Source: Sphingobacteriaceae bacterium
GTDB taxonomy: Bacteria; Bacteroidota; Bacteroidia; Sphingobacteriales; Sphingobacteriaceae
Assembly (NCBI GenBank): GCA_947463785.1
Contig: CANHRG010000001.1
Location: 248,001 to 312,000 of the forward strand
DNA: 64,000 nucleotides
Reading direction: 5' to 3'
A program made the translations under genes and the position numbers. Under the pieces are notes generated by a model that was not told where the DNA came from, did no database searches, and saw only the letters and a list, made by a program, of their open reading frames with translations. Within the stretch, counting starts at the first letter, position 1, and each line of letters opens with the position of its first letter. Of the stretch, positions 45,808 through 55,138 are shown one piece after another.

Positions 45808-46854
45808 ATGAAAAAGAATTATTTTTTTAGCTTTTTGGTTTGCACGATAGTACTAAACCTGGCATCTTGTAAAAAAGACCAGCCTAAAGCAATCACAGAG
45901 TTGAGCATTGTCACCAATGATATTGATCCGGCAAATATCACAGATAGCGAAGTATTATTTTCAATTCAACTAATTGCTGATGGCAACTCTCCTATAACAG
46001 CTTTTGGTTATTGCTGGAGTCGTATCAATTCGAGCCCAACCATTGATGACGTTGATCATATGGTAGTATATAATAATGCTAAAATAGGTTTTACATATAA
46101 TAGTAAATTGGATAAACTTAATCCCTACGATACCTATTATGTACGGGCCTTTGCTACCAATGAGGCTGGTAAAACCGCTTATGGCGAAACTAAAACTTTT
46201 AAAACCAAGCCTGGTACCTTTACGGATATAGATGGCAACCTTTATCATACCATTACCATCGGAGACCAGGTATGGATGCAGGAAAACTGGAAATGCCAGA
46301 AAATGAGTAAATCCTCAGCCATAATAACTATAGTAAGCGATAATAACGTTTGGAAAACAACGGTTTCGCCAGCCCTATGTTGGTATAGTAACGACAACAC
46401 CAATACGGCTAAAAATACATATGGTGGTTTATATAACTGGTATGCCATTACAAATCAAGATTTTGCACCCAATGGTTGGCATGTACCTTTATTTAGTGAG
46501 GCCAGTAAGCTTGCTACTAATTTGGGGGGCACAGATGTTGCAGGTGGAAAACTGAAAGATATTAAACTTACAGCCAATGGGGGAACCTGGGTAGCTCCAA
46601 ATACTGGTGCAACCAATGAAAGTAATTTTACTGGACTTGCAGCCGGCTTCAGACTTGATGATAGCTCATTCAATGGCTTAGGTATCGTGACCGAATATTG
46701 GCTTATATCCACCGATTCGTCTTTCCCTTATGCAGCGTTTTCTTTGCACAATAATGAAGCAAAAGTTCATGTATATTGGTATTCCAATAACCAATCCACA
46801 GCTAGGTTAGGCGGAAGTGTAAGATTACTCCGCGACACCCCTGCCAATTTCTAA
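45808..46854 (+). CDS. FISUMP-domain lipoprotein, second copy
   Basis: 348 residues with a lipobox (NLASC, Cys21) and following KKD. Same layout as the protein at 10899-11894: a fibronectin-like region (ISAFGYCWSRINSSP-like, YYVRAFATNEAGKT) then the FISUMP domain (TITIGDQVWMQENWK, CWYSNDNTN, YGGLYNWYAI, PNGWHVPLFSEA, FTGLAAGFR, GGSVRLLRD). It is single-gene and somewhat more A/T-rich than its neighbours. Function unknown; probably cell-surface. Confidence 0.84.
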   Translation: MKKNYFFSFLVCTIVLNLASCKKDQPKAITELSIVTNDIDPANITDSEVLFSIQLIADGNSPITAFGYCWSRINSSPTIDDVDHMVVYNNAKIGFTYNSKLDKLNPYDTYYVRAFATNEAGKTAYGETKTFKTKPGTFTDIDGNLYHTITIGDQVWMQENWKCQKMSKSSAIITIVSDNNVWKTTVSPALCWYSNDNTNTAKNTYGGLYNWYAITNQDFAPNGWHVPLFSEASKLATNLGGTDVAGGKLKDIKLTANGGTWVAPNTGATNESNFTGLAAGFRLDDSSFNGLGIVTEYWLISTDSSFPYAAFSLHNNEAKVHVYWYSNNQSTARLGGSVRLLRDTPANF

Positions 46855-46860
46855 GTTTCT

Positions 46861-46885
46861 AAGCCCCGCAAAATTCGCGGGACTT
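46861..46885. terminator. Probable terminator between converging genes
   Basis: AAG-CCCGC and GCGGG-CTT imperfect hairpin, followed by TTGTTGTTT. Weaker T-run than the others. Confidence 0.5.
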
Positions 46886-46894
46886 GTTGTTTAG

Positions 46895-47353
46895 TTATAC
46901 ACCAAATTGTTTCAAATGATGATCCAGGTGCTTGTAAATCAGGTTATTCCACTGCAATTCAGTTAAATAGCCCAAAGTTGCTTGTTTTCTTTTTACCAAT
47001 TCGTTCGCTCCTAAATCGCGACAGCGTTCTATATACTCAATCAGTCGATTTTTTTCCTTTTCAAAGTCTCTTTGGTCTGTAATCACAAACGCCGGAGCCG
47101 TAGGTAAAGAAGGTTTGTACGGCACTTCATTTACCATACTTTTTTTGAAAAATAATCGCAACAACCATTTCATTACAAATGGTGTTTTGTCATCTCGGTC
47201 GTTAAAGATTTGTTCGTAAGGTATGCAACAATGTCCGAGCATTTGCGAAACATTCATCTTCCCCCATAGCGCTTTGCTCTGAGGATTTAACTGCTGAATT
47301 CTGTGGATGATACTGTCTACATCCTTTTGGTTAAAAATTGATGGGAAGGCCAT
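46895..47353 (-). CDS. DUF1569 family protein (DinB-like fold)
   Basis: 152 residues. It resembles DUF1569: KMNVSQMLGHCCIPYE near residue 33 and the terminal HLDHHLKQFG, whose histidines would match the metal site of the DinB/YfiT four-helix fold. The biochemical role of the family is not established. It lies downstream of the phosphatase-like gene (31 nt), on the same strand, so they may be co-transcribed. Confidence 0.75.
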   Translation of the reverse strand: MAFPSIFNQKDVDSIIHRIQQLNPQSKALWGKMNVSQMLGHCCIPYEQIFNDRDDKTPFVMKWLLRLFFKKSMVNEVPYKPSLPTAPAFVITDQRDFEKEKNRLIEYIERCRDLGANELVKRKQATLGYLTELQWNNLIYKHLDHHLKQFGV

Positions 47354-47384
47354 TTTTGATAGAATATAAGTTGAGTACCCCGTC

Positions 47385-47888
47385 CTACTTTTTCGGTTTT
47401 AAAGATGGTTCACCATAGTTTTGGTGCTTCAGTTTTAATTCTCCTTTTTTACGGCAAATCACAAACAGATTATCGTAGTCGTCGTCCTTTATTTCTTCCA
47501 ATCCGGGCTTTAGTCCAAGGTTTTTGAGCAGTGGAAGTAAGGTATTGCTGTGCCCAACAATTAGTGTACTTTTTTTATACCCCAATGCTTTTTGAACAAT
47601 ACTAGCTGCGGTATCTGGGCTGTATAACGTAATGGCTAAGCCCGCCTTTTGGGCAATAGGTTTCGCAGTTTGTAAAGTACGGCTATAGTTGGTGGAATAA
47701 ATGTAGCCTAAACTTTTAGCCGAAATGGCCTTGCATAAGTCTTGGGCTCTAACTTGCCCCTCAATGGTTAAATCGGGATTACCGGCCGGTAAGCTTGCTT
47801 TTTCAGCATGACGAACCAGGTACACTTTTGGTCCCTGACAGGCCAAGAGCGTGCTCAAGATCAGGAATACGAATAGCTTGTGTTTCAT
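47385..47888 (-). CDS. Histidine phosphatase-family lipoprotein
   Basis: 167 residues. The signal peptide ends in lipobox LLAC (Cys17). The catalytic core follows with VYLVRHAEKA, the phospho-histidine motif RHxxK, and the second histidine in LIVGHSNTLLP. The fold is the phosphoglycerate-mutase/SixA type. A lipid-anchored periplasmic phosphatase is predicted; the substrate is unknown. It is divergent from sdhC and shares the intergenic region with that promoter. Confidence 0.85.
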   Translation of the reverse strand: MKHKLFVFLILSTLLACQGPKVYLVRHAEKASLPAGNPDLTIEGQVRAQDLCKAISAKSLGYIYSTNYSRTLQTAKPIAQKAGLAITLYSPDTAASIVQKALGYKKSTLIVGHSNTLLPLLKNLGLKPGLEEIKDDDYDNLFVICRKKGELKLKHQNYGEPSLKPKK

Positions 47889-47989
47889 GCTTTAAAGGTA
47901 AAAAAACCACCCGCAAACTTGCAATAAAAGTCAAGCGTAAATTAGAATGTTTCTAAATAAACAAAAAGACGTTAGAAGCACTTCTTTTG

Positions 47990-48021
47990 TTGGATTTTTA
48001 TGCACTTATTAGATACATTTG
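47990..48021 (+). promoter_or_regulatory. Promoter of the sdhCAB operon
   Basis: TTG, 21 nt, TACATTTG: a full consensus. It ends 31 nt before the chosen sdhC start and shows that the in-frame ATG at 47987 cannot be the start. Confidence 0.78.
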
Positions 48022-48052
48022 CTCACCAAAATCACAAAAAAACGAAACGATA

Positions 48053-48826
48053 ATGAGTAAATTCAAGAATACCTTCTCATCGTCTCTGGGAAAGAAACTA
48101 ATCATGGCCCTAACCGGCTTGTTTTTATGTACTTTCTTGGTTATACACTTAATTGGTAATTTACAGCTTTTCAAAGCTGATGAGGGTAAGGCATTTAACG
48201 ATTATGCCTATTTCATGACCCACTTTACACCAATCAAAGTTGTTTCTTATTTGCTGTACACGTCAATTATTGTACATGCTGTATACGCCTTGATGTTAAC
48301 CATCGGCAACCGCAAAGCCCGTGGAACTAACTATGGCGCTTATGCTGGTTCAGCAAATAGTCCATGGACCTCACGTAATATGGGCATTTTGGGAACCATT
48401 TTGTTAATTTTCATTGTGGTGCACATGCAGAATTTTTGGGCAGAGTACCATTGGGGAGCAATGCCTGGAGTAGAATACCGTACCAACATATTGACTCAAG
48501 AAACTACGCAAACCGATTTGCCAGCCGGCTCGGTTACAGAATACACCAAATTTGTAGAAAACGGAGTTGAAATTACCCGTGCCAAAGATTTATACAAGGT
48601 TACTGCATCTGCGTTCAAAAATTGGTGCTTGGTAGCTTTATACGTTTTTGCTATGGGTGCATTGAGTTTTCACTTGGTACACGGTTTCCGTAGTGCCTTC
48701 CAAACCTTAGGTTGGGATCATAACCGTTACGTAGGATTAATCAAGTGCATTGGTGTTTGGGGCTTCGGCGTATTAATTCCGCTAGGATTTGCCGCCATGC
48801 CGCTGTACTTTTTCTTTTTAAAATAG
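48053..48826 (+). CDS. sdhC: Succinate dehydrogenase/fumarate reductase cytochrome b subunit
   Basis: 257 residues with five hydrophobic helices, as in the single-subunit dihaem anchor (B-type) of Bacteroidota. Candidate haem-ligand histidines are in VIHLIGN, SIIVHAVYA, VVHMQNFW and SFHLVHGFR. N-terminal MALTGLFLCTFLVIHLIGN is typical. The protein anchors SdhA and SdhB to the inner membrane and passes electrons to the quinone. A 22-residue upstream extension (from 47987) is rejected because the promoter lies inside it. Confidence 0.93.
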   Translation: MSKFKNTFSSSLGKKLIMALTGLFLCTFLVIHLIGNLQLFKADEGKAFNDYAYFMTHFTPIKVVSYLLYTSIIVHAVYALMLTIGNRKARGTNYGAYAGSANSPWTSRNMGILGTILLIFIVVHMQNFWAEYHWGAMPGVEYRTNILTQETTQTDLPAGSVTEYTKFVENGVEITRAKDLYKVTASAFKNWCLVALYVFAMGALSFHLVHGFRSAFQTLGWDHNRYVGLIKCIGVWGFGVLIPLGFAAMPLYFFFLK

Positions 48827-48868
48827 TTTTACACATCCGGTTTTAACCGATAAAAAATACATTCTGAG

Positions 48869-50803
48869 ATGAAGTTAGATGCTAAAATTCCAGAAGGACC
48901 ATTAGCCGAAAAATGGTCGAAACACAAGTTTAACCTCAAACTGGTTAACCCTGCCAACAAACGAAAATATACCGTAATTGTGGTGGGAACTGGCTTGGCA
49001 GGTTCTTCTGCGGCTGCTTCGTTAGCCGAATTGGGTTACAATGTAAAAGCATTTTGTTACCAAGATTCGCCACGCCGTGCACACTCTATTGCAGCACAAG
49101 GTGGTATCAATGCGGCTAAAAACTACCGCAACGATGGCGACTCCGTTTACCGTTTATTTTACGATACCATTAAAGGTGGCGACTACCGTGCCCGTGAAGC
49201 AAACGTGTATCGTTTAGCTGAAGTTTCAGTCAATATTATCGATCAGTGTGTGGCACAAGGTGTGCCTTTTGCCCGCGAATACGGCGGTTTGTTAGATAAC
49301 CGTTCGTTTGGTGGTGCACAGGTTTCTAGAACTTTTTATGCCCGTGGTCAAACCGGACAGCAATTACTATTGGGCGCCTATTCAGCCTTAAACCGTCAAA
49401 TTCACGAAGGTAAAGTGGAGATGTTTAGCCGTCACGAAATGTTGGATGTTGTGGTGGTAGACGGTCAAGCTAAAGGTGTGGTGGTTCGTGACATGGTAAC
49501 TGGTGAGATTGAAACCCATGCCGGACATGCGGTATTGTTGTGTACCGGTGGTTACGGAAACGTATTCTACCTGTCTACCAATGCTATGGGTTGTAACGTA
49601 ACAGCTGCCTGGAGAGCGCACAAACGTGGTGCGTACTTCGGTAATCCTTGCTTTACCCAAATTCACCCAACGTGTATTCCGGTAACTGGCGATCACCAGT
49701 CGAAACTGACTTTGATGTCAGAGTCATTGCGTAATGATGGCCGTGTTTGGGTGCCAAAAACCAAAGAATTAGCAGAACAAATTCGTTCAGGAAAAATCAA
49801 GGCTTCCGAGATTAAGGAAGACGACAGAGATTACTTCTTGGAGCGTAAATATCCATCATTTGGTAACCTCGTTCCTCGTGATGTGGCCTCTCGTAATGCC
49901 AAAGAAATGGTAGACGAAGGCCGCGGAGTGGGGTCATCCGGCGTAGCCGTATACCTAGACTTTGCCGACGCCATTCAGCGTTTGGGCGAAGATGCGGTAC
50001 GAGCGAAATACGGTAACCTGTTTGATATGTATTATCAAATTACCGATGAAAATCCGTACAAAGAGCCGATGCGTATTTACCCTGCTGTCCATTATACCAT
50101 GGGTGGTTTATGGGTAGATTACAACCTGCAAACTACCGTTCCGGGATTGTATGCTTTGGGTGAAGCCAACTTCTCTGACCACGGTGCCAACCGTTTAGGT
50201 GCTTCGGCTTTGATGCAAGGTTTGGCCGATGGTTATTTTGTGATCCCTTATACTTTGGGTGATTATTTAGCTACCATTGGTCCGAAAGCAGTGGATGAAA
50301 AACATCCGGCATTTGCCGAAACTAAAAAAGCTGTAGAAGACCGTATCAAGCAATTGTTATCGCTGAAAGGAAATAAAACGGTAGACGAATACCACCGCGA
50401 ATTGGGTAAGATCATGTGGGAATACTGCGGAATGGCCCGTAGCGAAGAAGGCTTGAAAAAAGCTAAAAAGATGATTCAGGAGCTGAAAGCCGATTTCTGG
50501 AAAAATGCGATCGTATTGGGTAAGAACGAAGAGTTTAACCAGTCTTTAGAAAAAGCCGGTCGTGTAGCCGATTTTATTGAATTAGGCGAACTGATGATCG
50601 ACGATGCCCTGGATCGTACAGAATCATGTGGTGGTCACTTCCGTATAGAAAGCCAAACCGAAGAAGGCGAAGCCAAACGTGACGATGAAAAGTATGCATA
50701 CGTTGCTGCTTGGGAATTCAAAGGCGAAGGTCAGCCGGAGGCCCTGCACAAAGAAGAACTAAAATTCGAAAACGTTAAACTGACTCAGCGCAGTTACAAA
50801 TAA
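48869..50803 (+). CDS. sdhA: Succinate dehydrogenase/fumarate reductase flavoprotein subunit
   Basis: 644 residues. FAD-binding [10 protein letters not shown] near the N-terminus, the covalent-flavin His region [13 protein letters not shown] (His in [11 protein letters not shown]), the substrate-site HPTCIP and [14 protein letters not shown], and [14 protein letters not shown], then [20 protein letters not shown]. Oxidises succinate to fumarate in the TCA cycle or the reverse. Lies 42 nt after sdhC. Confidence 0.96.
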   Translation: MKLDAKIPEGPLAEKWSKHKFNLKLVNPANKRKYTVIVVGTGLAGSSAAASLAELGYNVKAFCYQDSPRRAHSIAAQGGINAAKNYRNDGDSVYRLFYDTIKGGDYRAREANVYRLAEVSVNIIDQCVAQGVPFAREYGGLLDNRSFGGAQVSRTFYARGQTGQQLLLGAYSALNRQIHEGKVEMFSRHEMLDVVVVDGQAKGVVVRDMVTGEIETHAGHAVLLCTGGYGNVFYLSTNAMGCNVTAAWRAHKRGAYFGNPCFTQIHPTCIPVTGDHQSKLTLMSESLRNDGRVWVPKTKELAEQIRSGKIKASEIKEDDRDYFLERKYPSFGNLVPRDVASRNAKEMVDEGRGVGSSGVAVYLDFADAIQRLGEDAVRAKYGNLFDMYYQITDENPYKEPMRIYPAVHYTMGGLWVDYNLQTTVPGLYALGEANFSDHGANRLGASALMQGLADGYFVIPYTLGDYLATIGPKAVDEKHPAFAETKKAVEDRIKQLLSLKGNKTVDEYHRELGKIMWEYCGMARSEEGLKKAKKMIQELKADFWKNAIVLGKNEEFNQSLEKAGRVADFIELGELMIDDALDRTESCGGHFRIESQTEEGEAKRDDEKYAYVAAWEFKGEGQPEALHKEELKFENVKLTQRSYK

Positions 50804-50833
50804 CAAATATCCACAGTTAAAAAAGATATCAAT

Positions 50834-51601
50834 ATGAGTGGAACTATGAATTTAAAGCTGAAAGTATGGCGCCAGCCGAACAGCGAGGCTAAAGGTAGTT
50901 TTGTAAACTACGATGCTGCCAATGTTTCTCCGGATATGTCTTTCCTCGAAATGCTCGATGTAGTGAATGAGGATTTGGTAAAAAAAGGCGAAGACCCGAT
51001 TCACTTTGATCACGATTGCCGCGAAGGTATTTGTGGTATGTGTTCATTGCACATCAATGGCCGTCCGCACGGACCGAAACAAGCCATTACCACCTGCCAG
51101 TTGCACATGCGTAGCTTTCAGGATGGCCAAACTGTTACCATTGAGCCTTGGAGAGCTAAGGCCTTCCCGGTAATCAAAGATTTGGCGGTTGACCGCAGTG
51201 CTTTCGATCGCATTCAGCAGACTGGTGGTTTCGTATCGGTAAACACCGGCGGTGTGCCCGATGCCAATGCTATTGCCATTCCGAAACCAGTGGCTGATGA
51301 GGCTTTCAACTCGGCTACTTGTATTGGTTGCGGTGCCTGCGTGGCGGCTTGTAAAAATGCTTCCGCGATGTTATTCGTATCGGCTAAGGTTTCTCAGATG
51401 GCATTATTGCCACAAGGACAGCCCGAGCGTTACCGTCGTGTGCAAGCTATGGTGACACAAATGGACGAAGAAGGTTTTGGTAGCTGTACCAATACGGGTG
51501 CCTGTGAAGCCGAATGTCCGAAGGAAATTAAGATTACCAATATTGCCCGCATGAACCGCGATTTCTTTACCGCGAAGTTTTTTAAGCAGGAAGAAGTTTA
51601 A
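50834..51601 (+). CDS. sdhB: Succinate dehydrogenase/fumarate reductase iron-sulfur subunit
   Basis: 255 residues carrying three Fe-S sites: [2Fe-2S] CREGICGMC with TTCQLHM, then [14 protein letters not shown] and [15 protein letters not shown] for the [4Fe-4S] and [3Fe-4S] clusters. It moves electrons from SdhA to SdhC. It lies 30 nt after sdhA and the operon ends in a strong terminator. Confidence 0.96.
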   Translation: MSGTMNLKLKVWRQPNSEAKGSFVNYDAANVSPDMSFLEMLDVVNEDLVKKGEDPIHFDHDCREGICGMCSLHINGRPHGPKQAITTCQLHMRSFQDGQTVTIEPWRAKAFPVIKDLAVDRSAFDRIQQTGGFVSVNTGGVPDANAIAIPKPVADEAFNSATCIGCGACVAACKNASAMLFVSAKVSQMALLPQGQPERYRRVQAMVTQMDEEGFGSCTNTGACEAECPKEIKITNIARMNRDFFTAKFFKQEEV

Positions 51602-51620
51602 GCGGACAATAGATTCAATA

Positions 51621-51654
51621 AAAAAGCCTCCCCGAATTTCGGGGAGGCTTTTTT
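51621..51654. terminator. Terminator after sdhB
   Basis: AAAAAGCCTCCCCGAA and TTCGGGGAGGCTTTTT arms, a long near-perfect stem with T-runs on both strands. Also fits the converging plug-domain gene. Confidence 0.92.
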
Positions 51655-51669
51655 GTTAATAAACTGCTT

Positions 51670-51912
51670 TTATTTCTTAGTGGTAATTTCTACTACTCCT
51701 TTTTTTGCTTTTCTGCCATATTTGGAGATGGCATCTTTGCCTTTAAGTACGCTTACAGAAGCAATAGCTTCAGGGCTTATTTTTTCTAATTCGGCTTTAT
51801 TGATGGCTTTGCCATTCAGAAAGTACAACGGATCTTTAGAGAAGGTAGTTGCCTGTATGTTAGTTGCTGAGGCTAGTAAAAGGCTGAATGCAAAAATTTT
51901 GATCAGTTTCAT
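51670..51912 (-). CDS. Small exported protein resembling a lone TonB-receptor plug segment
   Basis: 80 residues: a signal peptide (MKLIKIFAFSLLLASATN, cleavage after IQA) and about 58 mature residues. PLYFLNGKAI and ISPEAIASVSVLKGKDAISKYG, then KGVVEITTKK, mirror the plug strands of SusC-like receptors (PLYVVDG, IEVLKD, A-IYG, NGVVLITTK). No barrel, TonB box or partner is present. It could be a stand-alone domain like those at the C-termini of some BlaR-type peptidases. Start at 51912 chosen for the signal peptide over 51951. Convergent with sdhB. Confidence 0.68.
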   Translation of the reverse strand: MKLIKIFAFSLLLASATNIQATTFSKDPLYFLNGKAINKAELEKISPEAIASVSVLKGKDAISKYGRKAKKGVVEITTKK

Positions 51913-51986
51913 TTTAGTTAATTGTTGATGAATTGATTTTAAATATAGCAAACAGAATGCGTAATTTTCAGCCCTAATCTATTTGA

Positions 51987-53390
51987 ATGAAAATCGCCTT
52001 CCATGGTGCTGCCCGTAATGTAACCGGCAGTAAGCACCTCATTACACTTAAAGACCAGACACGTATTTTATTAGATTGTGGCATGTTTCAGGGCCGTTCG
52101 GTCGATACCGCTTCATGGAATGCCCACTTCGGTTTTGATCCAACTTTGGTAAATTACCTGATCCTATCGCATGCACACATTGATCATTGTGGTTTGATCC
52201 CAAAATTGGTTGCCGAAGGTTTTGAAGGAGCTATTTTCTGTACTCCTGCTACGTTCGATTTGGTGAAAATCTTACTGATGGATTCGGCCAAAATTCAGGA
52301 GCAGGATGCTTTTTATCTGAATAAACATCGGGCAAAACGTGGTGAGGCTCCCATTAAACCCCTGTATACCGATGACGATGTGGAACAAGCACTTCGGCAA
52401 TTTAAACTGGTAAATTACGAAGTGGAGCATCGTCTTAATCCGGATGTGACTTTACGATTTACGGATGTTGGACATATTTTGGGTAGCGCTGCCGTTCACT
52501 TGGCGATTCAGGAAGACGATAAAACTACCCGAATTACGTTTAGCGGTGATGTGGGTCGCTATGGCGATTTGCTATTGAATTCACCTCAAACCTTTCCGCA
52601 AGCAGATTATGTACTGATCGAGTCTACCTACGGCGACTCTTTTCACGATAGTATAGCGCCAACCGAAGATCAGTTACGTCAGATTATCGAAGAAACCTGT
52701 ATTCAAAAGGGAGGCAAGGTGATTATTCCTGCATTTAGCGTTGGTCGGACTCAGGAAATCCTCTACAATTTGAATGCATTAGAATTGAAGGGATTGTTGC
52801 CCGATGTTCCGTTTTACGTAGATAGCCCACTATCTGAAAAAGCGACTATGGTGGTAAAAAAACATCCAGAAGTGTACAATAGCGGTGTAAAAGAGGTTAT
52901 GAAAAATGATCATGACCCGTTTGACTTCAAGGGACTGAGTTTCATCGAGTCTGTAGAAGATTCGATGGCTTTAAATGATGACCCAGCTCCTTGTGTTATA
53001 ATTTCGGCATCTGGAATGGCCGAAGCCGGAAGGGTGAAACATCACATCAAAAATACTATCAGTAACCCCAACAATACCATTCTAATTGTAGGCTATTGTG
53101 AACCCAATTCATTAGGTGGGAAATTAATGGCCGGTCAGGAAGTAGTACATATTTTTGGTGATGACTACTGGGTTAATGCAGAGGTTCGTACTATAAGATC
53201 TATGAGTGCGCATGGCGATCGTAACGATTTGATTCATTTCTTATCTTGTCAGGATCCAAAACAAGTTAAAACACTTTTCTTGGTCCACGGTGAATACGAA
53301 GTGCAGCAAAATTTCAAAGCTACCTTACTTGAAAAAGGTTTTCAAAAGGTCGAAATTCCCGATAGGCATCAGGAATTTGAACTCCAATAA
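51987..53390 (+). CDS. Metallo-beta-lactamase fold, beta-CASP RNA exonuclease-like protein
   Basis: 467 residues. N-terminal MKIAFHGAARNVTGSKHLI, zinc motif SHAHIDHCGLIP, FTDVGHILGSAAVHL, FSGDVGRYGDLLL, then the beta-CASP region with IIPAFSVGRTQEILY, and GYCEPNSLGGKLMAG with SAHGDRNDL. This is the CPSF-73/Ysh1-like group that processes RNA as an endo- or exonuclease. The cellular RNA target is unknown. It is divergent from the plug-like gene and ends in a very strong terminator. Confidence 0.9.
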   Translation: MKIAFHGAARNVTGSKHLITLKDQTRILLDCGMFQGRSVDTASWNAHFGFDPTLVNYLILSHAHIDHCGLIPKLVAEGFEGAIFCTPATFDLVKILLMDSAKIQEQDAFYLNKHRAKRGEAPIKPLYTDDDVEQALRQFKLVNYEVEHRLNPDVTLRFTDVGHILGSAAVHLAIQEDDKTTRITFSGDVGRYGDLLLNSPQTFPQADYVLIESTYGDSFHDSIAPTEDQLRQIIEETCIQKGGKVIIPAFSVGRTQEILYNLNALELKGLLPDVPFYVDSPLSEKATMVVKKHPEVYNSGVKEVMKNDHDPFDFKGLSFIESVEDSMALNDDPAPCVIISASGMAEAGRVKHHIKNTISNPNNTILIVGYCEPNSLGGKLMAGQEVVHIFGDDYWVNAEVRTIRSMSAHGDRNDLIHFLSCQDPKQVKTLFLVHGEYEVQQNFKATLLEKGFQKVEIPDRHQEFELQ

Positions 53391-53421
53391 AAAAAGCCCT
53401 GTGCATGCACAGGGCTTTTTT
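53388..53421. terminator. Bidirectional terminator, nearly perfect palindrome
   Basis: AAAAAAGCCCTGTGC and GCACAGGGCTTTTTT arms meeting at a central AT, shared by the beta-CASP gene and the converging M28 peptidase. Confidence 0.93.
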
Positions 53422-53432
53422 GTGTAAAACAC

Positions 53433-54995
53433 TTACTGTCTTGGTGCAGCTGGTTTTGGTAATTCTTTTCGAGGTAAAAGTTCAGCACGTTGTGCAGAGT
53501 GGTATACAAACGAAGCCACAATCGTAGCCGCTTGTTTCAAATCATCTTCAATCAACCGATCGTACGTATCCATATTGGTGTGGTGGGTACGGGTGTTGTA
53601 CTCAATGCCATCCTGTATGAACTGGAATCCCGGAATTCCTACAGCATCAAACGATAAGTGGTCGGTACCGCCGGTGTTGCGTAAGGTAAGTGTTTTAGCG
53701 CCCATATCGTTAAATGGTGCTAACCACTCTTTAAAAATCGGACCGATAGCTTCATTTCCCTGCAAATACACCCCACGAATTTTACCGGTTCCGTTATCTA
53801 AATTGTAATACGCCGTTACTTTAGCTTGCTCTGGCTTCAATTCCATGGTTTTTGGATCGCCAAAATGATTTAATACGTAATTCCGAGAACCGTATAAACC
53901 TTGTTCTTCCGAACTCCATAAAGCTACACGTATGGTACGCTTAGGCTTGAAGCCCGCAGCTTTTAAAATACGCATGGCTTCCATCATTACCGCAGATCCG
54001 GCAGCATTATCGGTTGCACCGGTGGCAGCGTGCCATGAATCGAGGTGAGCGCCAATCATTACCACCTGATCTTTTAATTTTTTATCTGTTCCAGGAATTT
54101 CTCCAACAACATTATAACCTTGCAGATCGTCATCTACAAAACGGGTTTTGGTGTCGGCTTCAAATTCTACTTGCTGTCCTGCTTTTAACAAACGAACAAT
54201 GCGCAAATAATCTTCTTGAGAAACCTCTAATTCTGGAGCCACTGGTTTAGCATCAGCTGCATAAGAAGCACCGTTGCTCGTAAAGAAAGTTCCGTGTGTG
54301 CCACGGCCGCTGCTCAATATTAATCCAACACCTTCGTTAATAAATAATTCGCCAAGCTGAGCTCTTAATGCTCTTTGCTTGATTAAGGCGGCCATTTGTT
54401 GTTGGTTAGGACCTCCGCCTGCATTTGCAGCTCTTGGTGCCATCGGTTCGGCCATCTTGGCTAAATCTTCATCGCTGTATCGGCTACCATCCGACTTAAA
54501 ACTGGTATTAATGCTCGAATTAACATCTAAAATAACCACCTTGCCTTTCAGTGTTCCTTTGTATTTATCTAAATCTGCAACACTATCTACCTTAATTAAA
54601 ACCACCGGAGCTTTTAGTAAGCCATTGGTTCCCGGAGTCCAGGCTTTTGGTGAAGCGATGATGGCATGATAATACGGTGCAGTAATTGCTGCATAGTTCT
54701 TTTGAATTTCCCAGCCTCTTCCAAACTTGCCCCAAGGTTCAATAGCCACATTTTGCAAACCCCAAGATTTTAGGGCATTTGCTGCCCACTCTTGTGCTTT
54801 TTTCAATCCCGGGGAGTTAGAGAGTCTCGGTCCGGAAACGTCGGTTAAATAAAATGCGGTTTGCATTACTTGCGACTTATTTAGCCCTTCCTCTTTGATT
54901 TTTTGGACAGCGGTCAAGTCTACCGGTTCTTGTTGTGCCCAAGTGTTGGTTGCCAGTGCAATTCCAACCAAGGCAGCAATTAACGTTCTTTTCAT
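53433..54995 (-). CDS. Exported M28 family zinc peptidase with PA-type insert
   Basis: 520 residues with a signal peptide (ending TNTWAQ). Zinc-site sequences in order: GAHLDSWHAATGATDNAAG, SSEEQGLYGSRNY, NLDNGTGKI and GGTDHLSFDAVG. A PA-like domain precedes the catalytic part. Predicted to be a periplasmic or secreted aminopeptidase or carboxypeptidase. It is divergent from another M28 gene at 55139; the two differ in architecture. Specificity unknown. Confidence 0.9.
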   Translation of the reverse strand: MKRTLIAALVGIALATNTWAQQEPVDLTAVQKIKEEGLNKSQVMQTAFYLTDVSGPRLSNSPGLKKAQEWAANALKSWGLQNVAIEPWGKFGRGWEIQKNYAAITAPYYHAIIASPKAWTPGTNGLLKAPVVLIKVDSVADLDKYKGTLKGKVVILDVNSSINTSFKSDGSRYSDEDLAKMAEPMAPRAANAGGGPNQQQMAALIKQRALRAQLGELFINEGVGLILSSGRGTHGTFFTSNGASYAADAKPVAPELEVSQEDYLRIVRLLKAGQQVEFEADTKTRFVDDDLQGYNVVGEIPGTDKKLKDQVVMIGAHLDSWHAATGATDNAAGSAVMMEAMRILKAAGFKPKRTIRVALWSSEEQGLYGSRNYVLNHFGDPKTMELKPEQAKVTAYYNLDNGTGKIRGVYLQGNEAIGPIFKEWLAPFNDMGAKTLTLRNTGGTDHLSFDAVGIPGFQFIQDGIEYNTRTHHTNMDTYDRLIEDDLKQAATIVASFVYHSAQRAELLPRKELPKPAAPRQ

Positions 54996-55138
54996 GATTT
55001 GGTTTATTATGCTTTATAAACAAACTTATTTATAATTCTGAATTATTGTCTTACCTTGATTATAACATTTTCATTATAAAGTATCACCTGGATTTTTTAT
55101 TCCTATTTTAAGCATCCTAAAACAATCGAATTAGAGCA

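Noticed and set aside
47987-48052. Longer N-terminus for sdhC
   Set aside because: The extension spans the promoter -33 to -7 region and adds no family-like sequence.
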